Origin: Metallibacterium scheffleri
Lineage (GTDB): Bacteria > Pseudomonadota > Gammaproteobacteria > Xanthomonadales > Rhodanobacteraceae
DNA: 64,000 bases
Assembly (NCBI RefSeq): GCF_002077135.1
Contig: NZ_LDOS01000002.1
Coordinates: 682,001 to 746,000 of the forward strand
Direction of reading: 5' to 3'
Part shown: piece after piece, positions 49,826 through 58,478 of the stretch
Position numbering within the stretch: position 1 is the stretch's first letter
How the letters are laid out: every line of letters begins with the position of its first letter
Notes under the pieces: model-generated
Seen by the model: the letters and a program-made list of their open reading frames with translations, nothing else
Database searches by the model: none
Told to the model about the DNA's origin: nothing
Program-made: the position numbers and the translations under genes

Positions 49826-51043
49826 CTACCAATCCATGTTGGCCGATCTGTCCACTTGATGATTCATATACTCGATGAACTCCTTCATGTCCTCCATGGT
49901 GTTCATCGCCCTACCGTACGTGCCATCTGTTGCATACGTGAGAATGCTTGCTAAGCCACTTTGAACGTGCTCCAAGGCGATGGCCGCACCAGTGGTGTAG
50001 ACGTGGCGGATGAAAGCATCAATCTCGTTCAACGCCGCTTTCTCTGCAAAATCAGGTTTTCCCGTCAGCGTGTAGCGACGTTGCTGACGTAGTGTAAGAA
50101 GCACCGGCACTGCACCTGCGCCAGAGTGAAACTTGAACGCTTGGCCGCGTTTCCCAAAAGCACCGTGTGCCATGTAGTTGCGAATCTGGGCGCGCAAGTC
50201 CAACAGCGTTTCGTAGCGCTTCTTAATCTCTGCATCGTTGATAGGGAGCGCGGCCTTGAACTTGGCCTTCCAATCCGCTTCGGCTAGTGCCGCAACATCC
50301 TCGCCAGTTTTCACGGCTCCATTCAGGATGGCGATGTGGATGAAAGCATGCTCTGTCCAGCTAAAGAAGGCGTCGATTGCCGCTTGGCCTGTCCACTCGG
50401 CATGTCGACGTATTGCATAAGCAGGCCAAACGGACATAATGCCGCCGTTCGGATATTTCGTGATATTGCGTTCATCTTTCCTTCGTTCGAATTCCTCGTC
50501 GAGGCGCTTATACTCATCACGAATGTATTCGTATCGCTCGAACAGCCAACTACTATTATTGGTGACGTTCAACTTACTGCCGACGGCTGCTTGCTTGGCT
50601 CGCCATTCAAAATAGGGTTCTGCCTTCGTGATCGCTTTCTTGATGAGTACACACATCTCCCGCGCGTGCTGCTCGGCCTCGTCGCTCGGTGTACCGCTGG
50701 CGATTGCTTGCCCAATTTTTTGCAAATCGTTCTTATAAGTTGGAGCAAATATCCCGAGCCCCATTTTCCGATGCTCTATCGAGTACAACCGACCCGAATA
50801 TCGAATCGGCACGATCCACGCGACTTTTTCCCATTGGCCCAAGTTTGCGAAACCGAGAAGATCGACGAGTAAAAAGTAGACGAGGTAGTAGGGCGGAAGG
50901 TCGCGTCCGCCATTGGTTCGCGAGGCCATCATGAGCGCATGCGATTCGTCGTTGCCTTGAGGTGAACCAGCCGGTTTGATGCCGCCTAGGGCAGCTAATG
51001 CGGCGTTCCGGACGTGTTCGAGATTCGGAGGTAAGGCGCTCAT
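49826..51043 (-). CDS. Protein of unknown function with a HEPN-type Rx4H motif
   Basis: A 405-aa protein, convergent with the retron reverse transcriptase (180 nt between the stops). In the second half, LLDLRAQIRNYMAHGAFGKR contains RNYMAH, the Rx4H pattern that forms the RNase site of HEPN domains, in a helical context (YETLLDLRAQIRNYMAHGAF). The N-terminal half is not recognised (YYLVYFLLVDLLGFANLGQW, VPIRYSGRLYSIEHRKMGLG). A HEPN RNase used for defence or abortive infection is plausible. The pattern alone is not proof. IS copy 2 lies 42 nt beyond its start. Confidence 0.6.
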   Translation of the reverse strand: MSALPPNLEHVRNAALAALGGIKPAGSPQGNDESHALMMASRTNGGRDLPPYYLVYFLLVDLLGFANLGQWEKVAWIVPIRYSGRLYSIEHRKMGLGIFAPTYKNDLQKIGQAIASGTPSDEAEQHAREMCVLIKKAITKAEPYFEWRAKQAAVGSKLNVTNNSSWLFERYEYIRDEYKRLDEEFERRKDERNITKYPNGGIMSVWPAYAIRRHAEWTGQAAIDAFFSWTEHAFIHIAILNGAVKTGEDVAALAEADWKAKFKAALPINDAEIKKRYETLLDLRAQIRNYMAHGAFGKRGQAFKFHSGAGAVPVLLTLRQQRRYTLTGKPDFAEKAALNEIDAFIRHVYTTGAAIALEHVQSGLASILTYATDGTYGRAMNTMEDMKEFIEYMNHQVDRSANMDW

Positions 51044-51092
51044 TACAGCCCTTCAGCGTCGCTCAAAGCAGTGAGTCTAACGTGACCATAAG

Positions 51093-51434
51093 AGACTTCC
51101 CGTCAACGCCGCGCGCTTGAGGTTCTTGCCTTGAGCTTTCGGGCCATGGCTGGTCATCGTGTTGTCCTCTTTGCTGCGTCGTGCGTGTCAGTGCTGCGTG
51201 GTGATGCAACGAATGTCAGACTGCATTTCCATAAACGGTCTTGTTGCGCCGCTGATGCTGGCGCGGACCAGGGTATAAACCGCACCCGGAGACCTCGTTC
51301 GTCTTTCGGTATCGTCGGTGTTCGGGGATCAGCCGAAACACGGGGTGACGTCCGGCAGGTTAGTCAGGTTCTCTCCGGGTCGGTCTGACCGTTGTCGACC
51401 ACTTCGCGCTGACGTGAAAGGATGTGCGTTCGTG
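51093..51434 (-). ncRNA. Candidate guide RNA region of IS copy 2
   Basis: The counterpart of 34430-34771: non-coding sequence 3' of the transposase inside the element. The assignment rests on the known organisation of IS1111-type elements. Confidence 0.4.
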
Positions 51435-52532
51435 TCATGCCATGCCGGCGATCCTCACCGCGCGCTTGCCGGCCGGGCGCTGCACCATCGGGTGCTTCAG
51501 CCACGCCTCGGCGTCGTAGGCTTCCTCGCGCGCCAGCATCGCCCACAGTTGCCGCGCGTGTTTGTTCGCAATCGCCACCAGCAGCTTGCCGAACGGCATC
51601 CGACACGCCAGTTGGCGGATCCAGATCTGCTCGGGCGTGGCCCGATCCTGTGCAGTCACCTTGGCGCGCTGCAGGCTGCTGCGCGCGCCCTGGATCAGCA
51701 GCGTGCGCAGGTAGGCATCGCCGCGGCAACTGATCGTGCCCAGGCGGGTGTGCCCGCCGCTGGAGTGCTGGGTCGGCACCAGGCCGAGCCATGCGGCCAG
51801 TTGCCGGCCGTTCTTGAACTCCTTGGCCGAGCCGACGCTCGCCACCATCGCATCGGCGGTGAGCGGGCCAATGCCGATCAGCGCGCGCAGCCGCACGCAG
51901 CGCTCATCCGCCTTGGCGTGCGCTTCGATGCGCGCATCGCACGCGGCGATGCGGTCGCGCACCTGCGCCCAGTGCGCGCTGAGATCGCGCAGCAGTTCCT
52001 TCAGCTCCGCAGGCAACGATGCCGCTGCGTCGAGATCCGCCAAGGCGATGCGCAACGCCCGGTCACCCTGCGCCATCACGATGCCAAACTCGGCCAGCAG
52101 ACCGCGCAGGCGGTTGCTGATCTCCAGCCCTTCGGTCTTGTAGCCCTCGCGCACGCGATGCCATGCCAGCCGCGCCTGCTGCTCGACCGACTTGACCGGC
52201 ACAAAGCGCATGTTGCCCTGGCGTGCCGCCGTGGCAATCGCCTCGGCGTCGTTGCGGTCGTTCTTCAGTGTGCGGCTCTTGCGGAACGGCGTCACGAACT
52301 GCGCCGCCATCAAGCGCGGCTGCAGACCGACCTCCAAACAGCGCCGCGCCCAATGGTGCGCGCCACTGCATGCCTCCATCGCCACCACGGTGCCGGCCGG
52401 CACCTGCGCCAGCCACAGCGCAAACGCTTCACGCCCGAGATCCTGCCGCCGCTGCACGTGTCCGGCGCCATCCACCGCACATACGGAAAACAGGTTCTTC
52501 GCCAAATCCACGCCCATGGTTATAGTGCTCAT
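51435..52532 (-). CDS. IS110-family transposase, copy 2
   Basis: A 365-aa protein identical to that of copy 1, with the DEDD domain (MGVDLAKN, LKNDRNDAEA) and the serine region (HSSGGHTRLG). The frame is intact, so this copy should be active. It lies upstream of and points away from the integrase module. Confidence 0.92.
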   Translation of the reverse strand: MSTITMGVDLAKNLFSVCAVDGAGHVQRRQDLGREAFALWLAQVPAGTVVAMEACSGAHHWARRCLEVGLQPRLMAAQFVTPFRKSRTLKNDRNDAEAIATAARQGNMRFVPVKSVEQQARLAWHRVREGYKTEGLEISNRLRGLLAEFGIVMAQGDRALRIALADLDAAASLPAELKELLRDLSAHWAQVRDRIAACDARIEAHAKADERCVRLRALIGIGPLTADAMVASVGSAKEFKNGRQLAAWLGLVPTQHSSGGHTRLGTISCRGDAYLRTLLIQGARSSLQRAKVTAQDRATPEQIWIRQLACRMPFGKLLVAIANKHARQLWAMLAREEAYDAEAWLKHPMVQRPAGKRAVRIAGMA

Positions 52533-52614
52533 CGAGACTTCCCCTTCTGCTGACGGTTGTAAAAACCATCATGGCCCTCGAGGCCGTTGGAAGCGGGAAG
52601 TCTCTTTTTACTCG

Positions 52615-53234
52615 TCAGGAGGCTTCAAGGCTGTGCACGGCCTCGACTCTCGAACTGTCTCTCGGGGCAAGAGGTCTCCTTGGCATCTAAACTTCGGAAA
52701 TCCAGTGCTCGCAGCAACAGGTACGGTCTGCGTCCGCTTCGGGTTGATCTCGACCGTCTGCTATAGGGTCGCAGCATGCCACCCGGGTCGCCATGCCGCC
52801 AGTGTGTGTGGCTGACCCAGGCGTCGCGTCGCAGGTTGTGAAGGTAGTCGGCCCGAAGTGTTCATCTGAGGCAGGCCAAATCAATCTGACTTCCGAGCTT
52901 CAATCGCCAGCGCTGTGCGGATTTCGGCGACGTCATCACCAGCCTCGCGACCAACAGCATCTTCGACATGCTTGACGCTCGGACGCAGCAGCATCGCAAG
53001 CCCAACTTCGCCAGGCTTCCGAACCGGGACGGCATCGCCGGACCCACTTCAGCCCAGCTTCTTGGCGAGATCCGTCGCACGCGGATGGTAGTACCGCGCC
53101 CGCAACCGGATCAGCCGAGAGTTCGGCATGCGAGCCGAGGCGGGTCGGCGCGCGGGGCGAGGTGGGCCAGGGGCAGGGTGTTGGTGCTGGGCGGTGGCGC
53201 GGGGCGGCGGTGGCAGGCTTCCGATAGATCAGGA
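52615..53234. other. 620-bp intergenic region
   Basis: No gene supported. It contains two short repeats also found after the retron reverse transcriptase (GGGTCGCAGCATGCCAC at 52766 and CGCCAGCGCTGTGC at 52905) and GACCGTCTGCT at 52752. It appears to be a rearranged junction. Confidence 0.45.
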
Positions 53235-53474
53235 TCAATGGATCCCGCTTTCGATGAAGACCAGCAAGTCGCTGCGCAAGTAGCGCACCAGTCTGCTGCC
53301 GACTTTCCGGTAGTGTGGCCCGCAGTTGCGCCAGCGCCAGTTGCGAAGCGTCTGGATACTCACGCCCAGAATCGCCGCAGCTTCGTGCTCGTCGATCAGA
53401 TCGCCTGGCGCCAGCGGTGGCTGCGGCGGCATGGAAGATGGTGGCGTTGAGTGCTGCTGATTGCTGGGTTCCAT
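53235..53474 (-). CDS. AlpA/excisionase-type DNA-binding protein
   Basis: A 79-aa protein from the ATG at 53474. After a proline-rich N-terminus, residues 33-75 form an excisionase-type winged helix (LIDEHEAAAILGVSIQTLRN, then VGSRLVRYLRSDLLVFI). It lies next to the integrase module on the same strand, where P4-like islands keep their recombination directionality factor (AlpA). It probably controls excision, directly or through integrase expression. Confidence 0.75.
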   Translation of the reverse strand: MEPSNQQHSTPPSSMPPQPPLAPGDLIDEHEAAAILGVSIQTLRNWRWRNCGPHYRKVGSRLVRYLRSDLLVFIESGIH

Positions 53475-53558
53475 GCGCGGTCCTCGCACAAGCCGGCGTA
53501 GCCAGCGGTACCGAGAAACTATGCTCGGGATGCCGTGCATGCACGGACGAAAAACCGC

Positions 53559-54098
53559 CTATTTCGTCCGCGCCTGTGCCTTCTCTCTGCGCATCCTGCG
53601 CAGCATGGTCTCAGCGTCCGGGCATTCGCCGTGATCGCGCTCAACCCGGGCCTGCGCGGCTTCCGCCGACATGGCATCGCTCAATCCGCTATTTTTTGCA
53701 GCGCAAAAAGCAAACAAAAACGCCATGTCGATAGGTAGCGCAGCGGACTCACGAACTGCGCGGCGGGCGTAAGTTCCAAGGCGTTGCGGTGGACGGCCGA
53801 AGTAGACTGCTTCCAAGTCCAGGTCGCCAGCAGCGTCCATGTATTGCTTGAACAGCATGGCGAGCGCGATCATCAACTCTGGAGGCGGATAGGCGCCCAC
53901 ATCAAGTACCCAACGCGCAACGGCCGCCAGCACGTAGCTGTAGCGAGAGGTTGTCGGTAGGTCGTCGCGCATGTCTTGGTACGCGTGGTACGCCGAATCC
54001 CATACAGCGTCGAGAGAGGCAAAATCGGAATCGTCGTCAGCGATTTCCTGGCGGATTTTTGCAACAAGCTCCTGTTGCTCTTTGGCTTTAGCATCCAT
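53559..54098 (-). CDS. Hypothetical protein coupled to the integrase
   Basis: A 179-aa protein whose ATG overlaps the integrase TGA (ATGA), so it is translated in series with the integrase. The sequence is helical (ELVAKIRQEIADDDSDFASL, MIALAMLFKQYMDAAGDLDL) with a basic C-terminus (MLRRMRREKAQARTK). No domain is recognised. Tight coupling suggests a role in integration or excision, by inference. Confidence 0.65.
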   Translation of the reverse strand: MDAKAKEQQELVAKIRQEIADDDSDFASLDAVWDSAYHAYQDMRDDLPTTSRYSYVLAAVARWVLDVGAYPPPELMIALAMLFKQYMDAAGDLDLEAVYFGRPPQRLGTYARRAVRESAALPIDMAFLFAFCAAKNSGLSDAMSAEAAQARVERDHGECPDAETMLRRMRREKAQARTK

Positions 54099-55288
54099 CA
54101 CGCCGTCCCCGGCTGCTTGCGTAGCCCGTCCAGGTAGTCCGCCCATGCCTGCATCATCTTGCGCCGCTCGGGCAGGTATTCTGCGTAGTTGTAGGCGTCG
54201 CGCACCCCATCGCGCTCGGCATGCGCAAGCTGGCGCTCGATGGCGTCGCGGTTCCAGCCCTGTTCGTTCAGTAGCGTACTGGCGATGCTGCGAAAGCCGT
54301 GGCCGGTCATCGTCTGGCCGTCGTAGCCCAGCGCGCGCAGGGCAACCGTGATGGCGTTTTCGGACATGCAGCGCGCCGCGCCGCGCGGTGAAGGGAACAC
54401 GTACTTGCCGCGCCCGGTCAGCGGGTGCAGGTCGCGCAGGATGGCGACGGCTTGGGTACTCAGCGGCACGATATGCGGCGCGCGCATCTTCATCTTGTGC
54501 GCCGGGATGCGCCACTCAGCCGTGTCGAAGTCGATCTCGGCCCATTCGGCATGCCGCAGTTCGCCGGGCCGAGTGAACACCAGCGGCGCGAGGTTGAGCG
54601 CGGCGGATACCACGGGGCCGCCGCTGTAGCTGTGCAGCGCGCGCAGCAGCTCGCCGACGCGCGCCGGTTCCTTGATGCTGGCCAGGTGCACCTTGGGCGC
54701 GGGCGGGATGGCACCGCGCAGGGCAGGGGTCGGGTCGGCAGTCGCGCGCCCGGTGGCGATGGCATAGCGAAATACCTGCCCGCAGACTTGGTGCTGGCGA
54801 TGCGCAAGATCCACGGCGCCGCGCGCTTCGATTCGCCGCAGCACCGCCAGAATGTCCGGGGCGGTCAAGCTGGTGATGGCCCTCGCGCCGATATAGGGAA
54901 ACACATTCACTTCAAGCCGGCGCAGAATTTCATCGCCGTAATCTGGTGTCCATTTTGCCTTGTGCGTCGTGTGCCACTCCTCAGCGATGGCCTTGAAGGT
55001 GTCGGCCGCGGCGCTGTGCTCAGCCGCTTGTTTGGCGGCCGGATCGATCCCGTCCGCGATCAGCTTACGGATCTCGTCGCGGCGTTCGCGTGCCTGCTTC
55101 AGCGACACGTCGGGGAAGATGCCCAGGCTCAGCGTGTTGCGCTTTTTGTTGCCGGGGCGGGCGTAGTCGAAGCGCCACCACTTCCCGCCTTGCGGCCGCA
55201 CCAGTAGGTACAGGCCGCGCTCGTCGGATAGCCGGTACTGCTTCGCGGGGTTGGGCTTGGCGTTGGTGACGGCGGAAGATGTCAGCAT
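54098..55288 (-). CDS. int: P4-type tyrosine integrase of the ssrA island
   Basis: A 396-aa site-specific recombinase of usual P4-integrase length. N-terminal arm-binding DUF4102 domain: YRLSDERGLYLLVRPQGGKW, then RNTLSLGIFPDVSLKQARER. Catalytic residues: Arg in FTRPGELRHAEW, HxxR in TGHGFRSIASTLLNEQG, His in ERQLAHAERD and the nucleophile Tyr near NYAEYLPERR. It recombines the island with the 3' end of ssrA. It lies 160 nt from the tmRNA 3' end and is transcribed away from it. Confidence 0.93.
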   Translation of the reverse strand: MLTSSAVTNAKPNPAKQYRLSDERGLYLLVRPQGGKWWRFDYARPGNKKRNTLSLGIFPDVSLKQARERRDEIRKLIADGIDPAAKQAAEHSAAADTFKAIAEEWHTTHKAKWTPDYGDEILRRLEVNVFPYIGARAITSLTAPDILAVLRRIEARGAVDLAHRQHQVCGQVFRYAIATGRATADPTPALRGAIPPAPKVHLASIKEPARVGELLRALHSYSGGPVVSAALNLAPLVFTRPGELRHAEWAEIDFDTAEWRIPAHKMKMRAPHIVPLSTQAVAILRDLHPLTGRGKYVFPSPRGAARCMSENAITVALRALGYDGQTMTGHGFRSIASTLLNEQGWNRDAIERQLAHAERDGVRDAYNYAEYLPERRKMMQAWADYLDGLRKQPGTA

Positions 55289-55328
55289 TGCAGTAACCCT
55301 GATGAGTGCTCGCGGGTTACTGTAGCAT

Positions 55329-55339
55329 CTACTGCAAAA
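55329..55339 (+). other. Possible integrase arm-type site (right)
   Basis: CTACTGCAAAA, the same 11-mer as 18607-18617, in the gap between integrase and tmRNA. Nearby GTAACC and GGTTAC form another small inverted repeat at the integrase start. Confidence 0.3.
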
Positions 55340-55390
55340 CTTGGCGCAATGTCAGGGAAATCGACACCGCTACAGGTAAGCGCAGTCAAG

Positions 55391-55416
55391 AAAAAAGCCC
55401 TCTGTAACAAGGGCTT
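55391..55416 (-). terminator. tmRNA terminator
   Basis: On the minus strand AAGCCC pairs with GGGCTT across a 10-nt loop, followed by six Ts. It is 34 nt past the tmRNA 3' end. Island insertion leaves ssrA and this terminator functional. Confidence 0.8.
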
Positions 55417-55447
55417 AGTTATGTTTCAGGAAGTTCTGGTAAGTCGA

Positions 55448-55802
<355 letters not shown>

Positions 55803-55826
55803 GGTTGCGAAAGGTCGAGCCAAGCA

Positions 55827-55855
55827 AGTATGGGGGTGCGCGGCGATTGCCTCAA
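55827..55855 (-). promoter_or_regulatory. Probable ssrA promoter
   Basis: On the minus strand TTGAGG and CATACT are separated by 17 nt, ending 24 nt before the mature tmRNA 5' end. The precursor leader would be removed by RNase P. Confidence 0.55.
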
Positions 55856-55883
55856 GTGCCACGATGCTCGCCGCGCAGCGTGT

Positions 55884-56369
55884 TCAGGCTGGAGGATTCC
55901 TGGCGCGCATCACGCGCTGCTTTTCGCGGTCCCAGTCGCGCTCCTTCTCGCTGGCGCGCTTGTCGTGCTCCTGCTTGCCGCGGGCCAGACCGATCTCGAT
56001 CTTGACGTGGCGGCCTTTCCAGTACAGCGCCAGCGGAATCAGCGTGTAGCCCTTGCGCTCGACCTCGCCGATGAGCTTGTCGATCTCCTCGCGGTGCAGC
56101 AGCAGCTTGCGCGTGCGCCGGTCATCGGCGACGACGTGCGTCGAAGCGCTGATCAGCGGCGTGATCGAGGCGCCGAACAGGTACAGCTCGCCGCCCTTGA
56201 TCAGCGCGTAGGCGTCGCCGAAGTTGAGGCGTCCGGCACGCAGTGCCTTGACCTCCCAGCCTTGCAGCGCAAGGCCGGCCTCGTGGCGCTCATCGATGTG
56301 GTACTCGTGGCGGGCGCGTTTGTTGAGCGCAATCGTGCCGCCCGTGGCCTTGGCTTTGGGCTTGTTCAT
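55884..56369 (-). CDS. smpB: SsrA-binding protein SmpB
   Basis: A 161-aa protein. Conserved SmpB sequence is present: [51 protein letters not shown] and the basic C-terminal tail with [19 protein letters not shown]. It binds the tRNA-like part of tmRNA and places it on stalled ribosomes. The start at 56369 ([11 protein letters not shown]) is the family start. An open frame continues upstream only by chance. The gene is directly upstream of ssrA. Confidence 0.97.
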   Translation of the reverse strand: MNKPKAKATGGTIALNKRARHEYHIDERHEAGLALQGWEVKALRAGRLNFGDAYALIKGGELYLFGASITPLISASTHVVADDRRTRKLLLHREEIDKLIGEVERKGYTLIPLALYWKGRHVKIEIGLARGKQEHDKRASEKERDWDREKQRVMRARNPPA

Positions 56370-56411
56370 GTCCGTACAATGGTGGTTTGCCGCAACCGCG
56401 ACAGACAGGCC

Positions 56412-56843
56412 GTGACCCGAATCCAGCGCAGCGCGATCGTGCCGTTCAAGCCGGCGCAGATGTATGACCTGGTCAACAAGGTCGAAGGATACCCCATGCG
56501 TTTCAAGTGGTGCGCCGACGCGCACGTGCTCGAGCGCGGCGAGGGCTACCAGATTGCACGGCTGGACTTGCGATTCGCCGGCATGGTGCAGAGCTTCACC
56601 ACGCGCAACCTGCAGTCGCCGCCCGGGCGATTGCAGATGCAGTTGATTGAAGGGCCGCTGCAGGCGCTGGATGGCATCTTCAGTTTCACGCCGCTGGGCG
56701 AAGCCGGTTGCCGCGTCGGGCTGGATCTGGGCTTTGCCTTCGCCGGACGCTTGTGGGGTCCGGCGCTGCGCCTGGGTTTTCAGGGTCTGGCCGATCGCCT
56801 GGTCGATGATTTTTGCGCCGAGGCACGCCGCGCCTATGCCTGA
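56412..56843 (+). CDS. ratA: RatA-like SRPBCC (START/Coq10-like) protein
   Basis: A 143-aa protein from a GTG start ([20 protein letters not shown]). The SRPBCC fold is suggested by [19 protein letters not shown] at the start and [20 protein letters not shown] at the end. E. coli RatA blocks 70S ribosome assembly, while related proteins bind coenzyme Q. Its place between smpB and rnfH is the common proteobacterial order. It overlaps rnfH by 8 nt. Confidence 0.9.
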   Translation: MTRIQRSAIVPFKPAQMYDLVNKVEGYPMRFKWCADAHVLERGEGYQIARLDLRFAGMVQSFTTRNLQSPPGRLQMQLIEGPLQALDGIFSFTPLGEAGCRVGLDLGFAFAGRLWGPALRLGFQGLADRLVDDFCAEARRAYA

Positions 56844-57126
56844 GCGCGATCTGGCGGTGGACGTGGTGTTTGCGCCGTGCGCGGGTGAAGCCTTCGTGCG
56901 GCATCTGTCGTTGCCGCCCGGCAGTTGCGTGCGCGACGCGATTGTGCGCAGCGGTCTGGAGGCGGCGCATCCCGAGGCCGCGTGGCAACAGTCGGGCAAC
57001 CTCGGCATCTTCGGGCGCGTGGTGCGGCCCGAGCAATGCTTGCGCGATGGCGACCAGGTGGAGGTGTACCGCGCGTTGACGCTGACGCCGATGCAGGCGC
57101 GCCGCCTGCGCGCGGCGCGGCACTGA
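56836..57126 (+). CDS. rnfH: RnfH family ubiquitin-like protein
   Basis: A 96-aa protein of the UPF0125/RnfH family (beta-grasp fold). Typical parts: [40 protein letters not shown] and [19 protein letters not shown]. Its function is poorly known. It overlaps ratA and converges on bamE, whose stop lies 12 nt downstream. Confidence 0.92.
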   Translation: MPERDLAVDVVFAPCAGEAFVRHLSLPPGSCVRDAIVRSGLEAAHPEAAWQQSGNLGIFGRVVRPEQCLRDGDQVEVYRALTLTPMQARRLRAARH

Positions 57127-57138
57127 AGCGGAAGCGAC

Positions 57139-57579
57139 TCAACCGCCGCCGGATTGCTTGCCAGCGTCCTGGCCGCCGTTCTTCGGCGCGCTGGGGATAT
57201 AGTCGCCCTGGAAGGCCTTGCTGGCCTTGAGCATGTCCTGCGGCGTCTCGGCGAAGAAATTGCCTTCAGTACGCACCAGGGTGTCGTTCTTGAAGATCAG
57301 CGTGAGCTTACGCTCCTGGATCTTCTCGCCGCGGTGCTGGAACGTGGATACGTAATCCCAGCGACTGCCGTCGAACGGCGAGACCACCGAGGGTGCGCCG
57401 AGCAGCGTGATCACCTGGCGCTTGGTCATGCCGGGCTTGAGTTCGCTGACTTTGGCCTGCTGCATCAGATTGCCTTGCTGCACGTCCGGTTTGTACAGGA
57501 TGGCGCAGCCGCCCAGCGCGAAACTGGATGCGAGCGCGATGGCCCAGATGATGACCCGCGTACGATTGATGGTTTGCAT
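57139..57579 (-). CDS. bamE: Outer membrane assembly lipoprotein BamE
   Basis: A 146-aa lipoprotein. The signal ends in the lipobox FALGGC near residue 25. The SmpA/OmlA domain follows: [37 protein letters not shown] and [15 protein letters not shown]. It is part of the BAM complex that inserts outer-membrane proteins. The C-terminus is a Gly/Lys-rich tail. It is divergent from fur, the classic neighbour in Xanthomonas and Pseudomonas. Confidence 0.95.
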   Translation of the reverse strand: MQTINRTRVIIWAIALASSFALGGCAILYKPDVQQGNLMQQAKVSELKPGMTKRQVITLLGAPSVVSPFDGSRWDYVSTFQHRGEKIQERKLTLIFKNDTLVRTEGNFFAETPQDMLKASKAFQGDYIPSAPKNGGQDAGKQSGGG

Positions 57580-57648
57580 GCACTCTGCGCCAGCGTTCAA
57601 AGGGCCGGATGATACACTGCCGCGCAATCGGATCGGGAGAATCTCGCC

Positions 57649-58173
57649 GTGGATCAATCGCAGGAATTGCGTCGCGTCGGCCTGAAGGTCACGCATCCGC
57701 GCGTGCGCATTCTCAGCATCCTGCAAGGCAGGCATCCGCGCCATTTCAGCGCCGAGGATATCTACCGGCATCTGGTCGAGCACAGTGAGGATATCGGCCT
57801 CGCCACGGTCTATCGTGTGCTGACCCAGTTCGAGGCAGCCGGCATCGTCAACAAGCACCATTTCGAAAGTGGGCAAGCAGTATTCGAGCTCAACCGCGGC
57901 AGCCATCACGATCACATGATCGATCTGGATAGCGGCAAAGTGATCGAGTTCGTCGACGAAGACATCGAGCGCCTGCAGCGCGCCATCGCGCAGCGTCACG
58001 GCTACGACCTCGAGGAGCACAGTCTGGTGCTGTATGTGCGTCCGCGCCGCGCCGCGCGCGCGACGCCGGAAACCGCCGTCCCGGGCAGGACGCCCGCGCG
58101 CAGCGCCAGCGCGAAAAGCAGCGCCAGCGTGAAAAAAGTGACGCCCGCGCAAGGCGGGCGTCAGTCTCGATAA
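57649..58173 (+). CDS. fur: Ferric uptake regulator Fur
   Basis: A 174-aa protein from a GTG with GGGAGA upstream. The winged helix (HPRHFSAEDIYRHLVEHSED, LATVYRVLTQFEAAGIV) and the metal-binding HHDH motif (GSHHDHMIDLD) are present. The CxxC pair of E. coli Fur is replaced by IDLDSGKV, as in Pseudomonas-type Fur. A 40-residue basic Ser/Ala-rich tail extends beyond the normal end. With Fe2+ it represses iron uptake genes. A 10-bp stem (58139-58163) lies at the end of the coding region. Confidence 0.95.
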   Translation: MDQSQELRRVGLKVTHPRVRILSILQGRHPRHFSAEDIYRHLVEHSEDIGLATVYRVLTQFEAAGIVNKHHFESGQAVFELNRGSHHDHMIDLDSGKVIEFVDEDIERLQRAIAQRHGYDLEEHSLVLYVRPRRAARATPETAVPGRTPARSASAKSSASVKKVTPAQGGRQSR

Positions 58174-58478
58174 AGACGCGGGTGGCATTCCTTCACCACC
58201 CGCGAACCCGGCTCCCCAAGCCAGGCAGTTCGCCGTGATCATCCTGACCTGCGGCGCGCAACGGCGATCCATGGCCGCGCAACGGGTTCACCACCCGCTT
58301 GGCAAGTACCGCCCCAAACGGCGCCTGCCAGCCGCCACGCTCCGATGGCGGCACCCCAAACATGAAAGGAATGTAAACGCGATGCTAAGGGCGCGACAAT
58401 CAGAAAGATTCCTAGACGCGCGGCATGCGTCGAGCGGCCGCGCAGCAGCCGGTCGCGCCCGCGGTTCGGCCTGGGCGC
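58174..58478. other. 305-bp intergenic region between fur and the sensor kinase
   Basis: It separates two convergent genes. A 9-bp stem-loop (CGCGGGTGG/CCACCCGCG, 58177-58204) follows the fur stop and may act as its terminator. No gene seen. Confidence 0.5.

Larger units (their letters stand above)
51086..52614 (-). mobile_element. IS110-family (IS1111-like) insertion sequence, copy 2
   Basis: 1529 bp, near-identical to copy 1 with at least two single-base differences (near 52155 and 52337). The left flank TCTAACGTGACC resembles that of copy 1 (CCTAACATGCCC), which suggests the same guided target preference. Direct orientation of the two copies 16.7 kb apart would allow deletion of everything between them. 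Confidence 0.88.

Noticed and set aside
57961-58070. Loss of the CxxC zinc motif as damage to Fur
   Set aside because: Pseudomonas-type Fur proteins also lack the pair and are functional, so this is a lineage feature.
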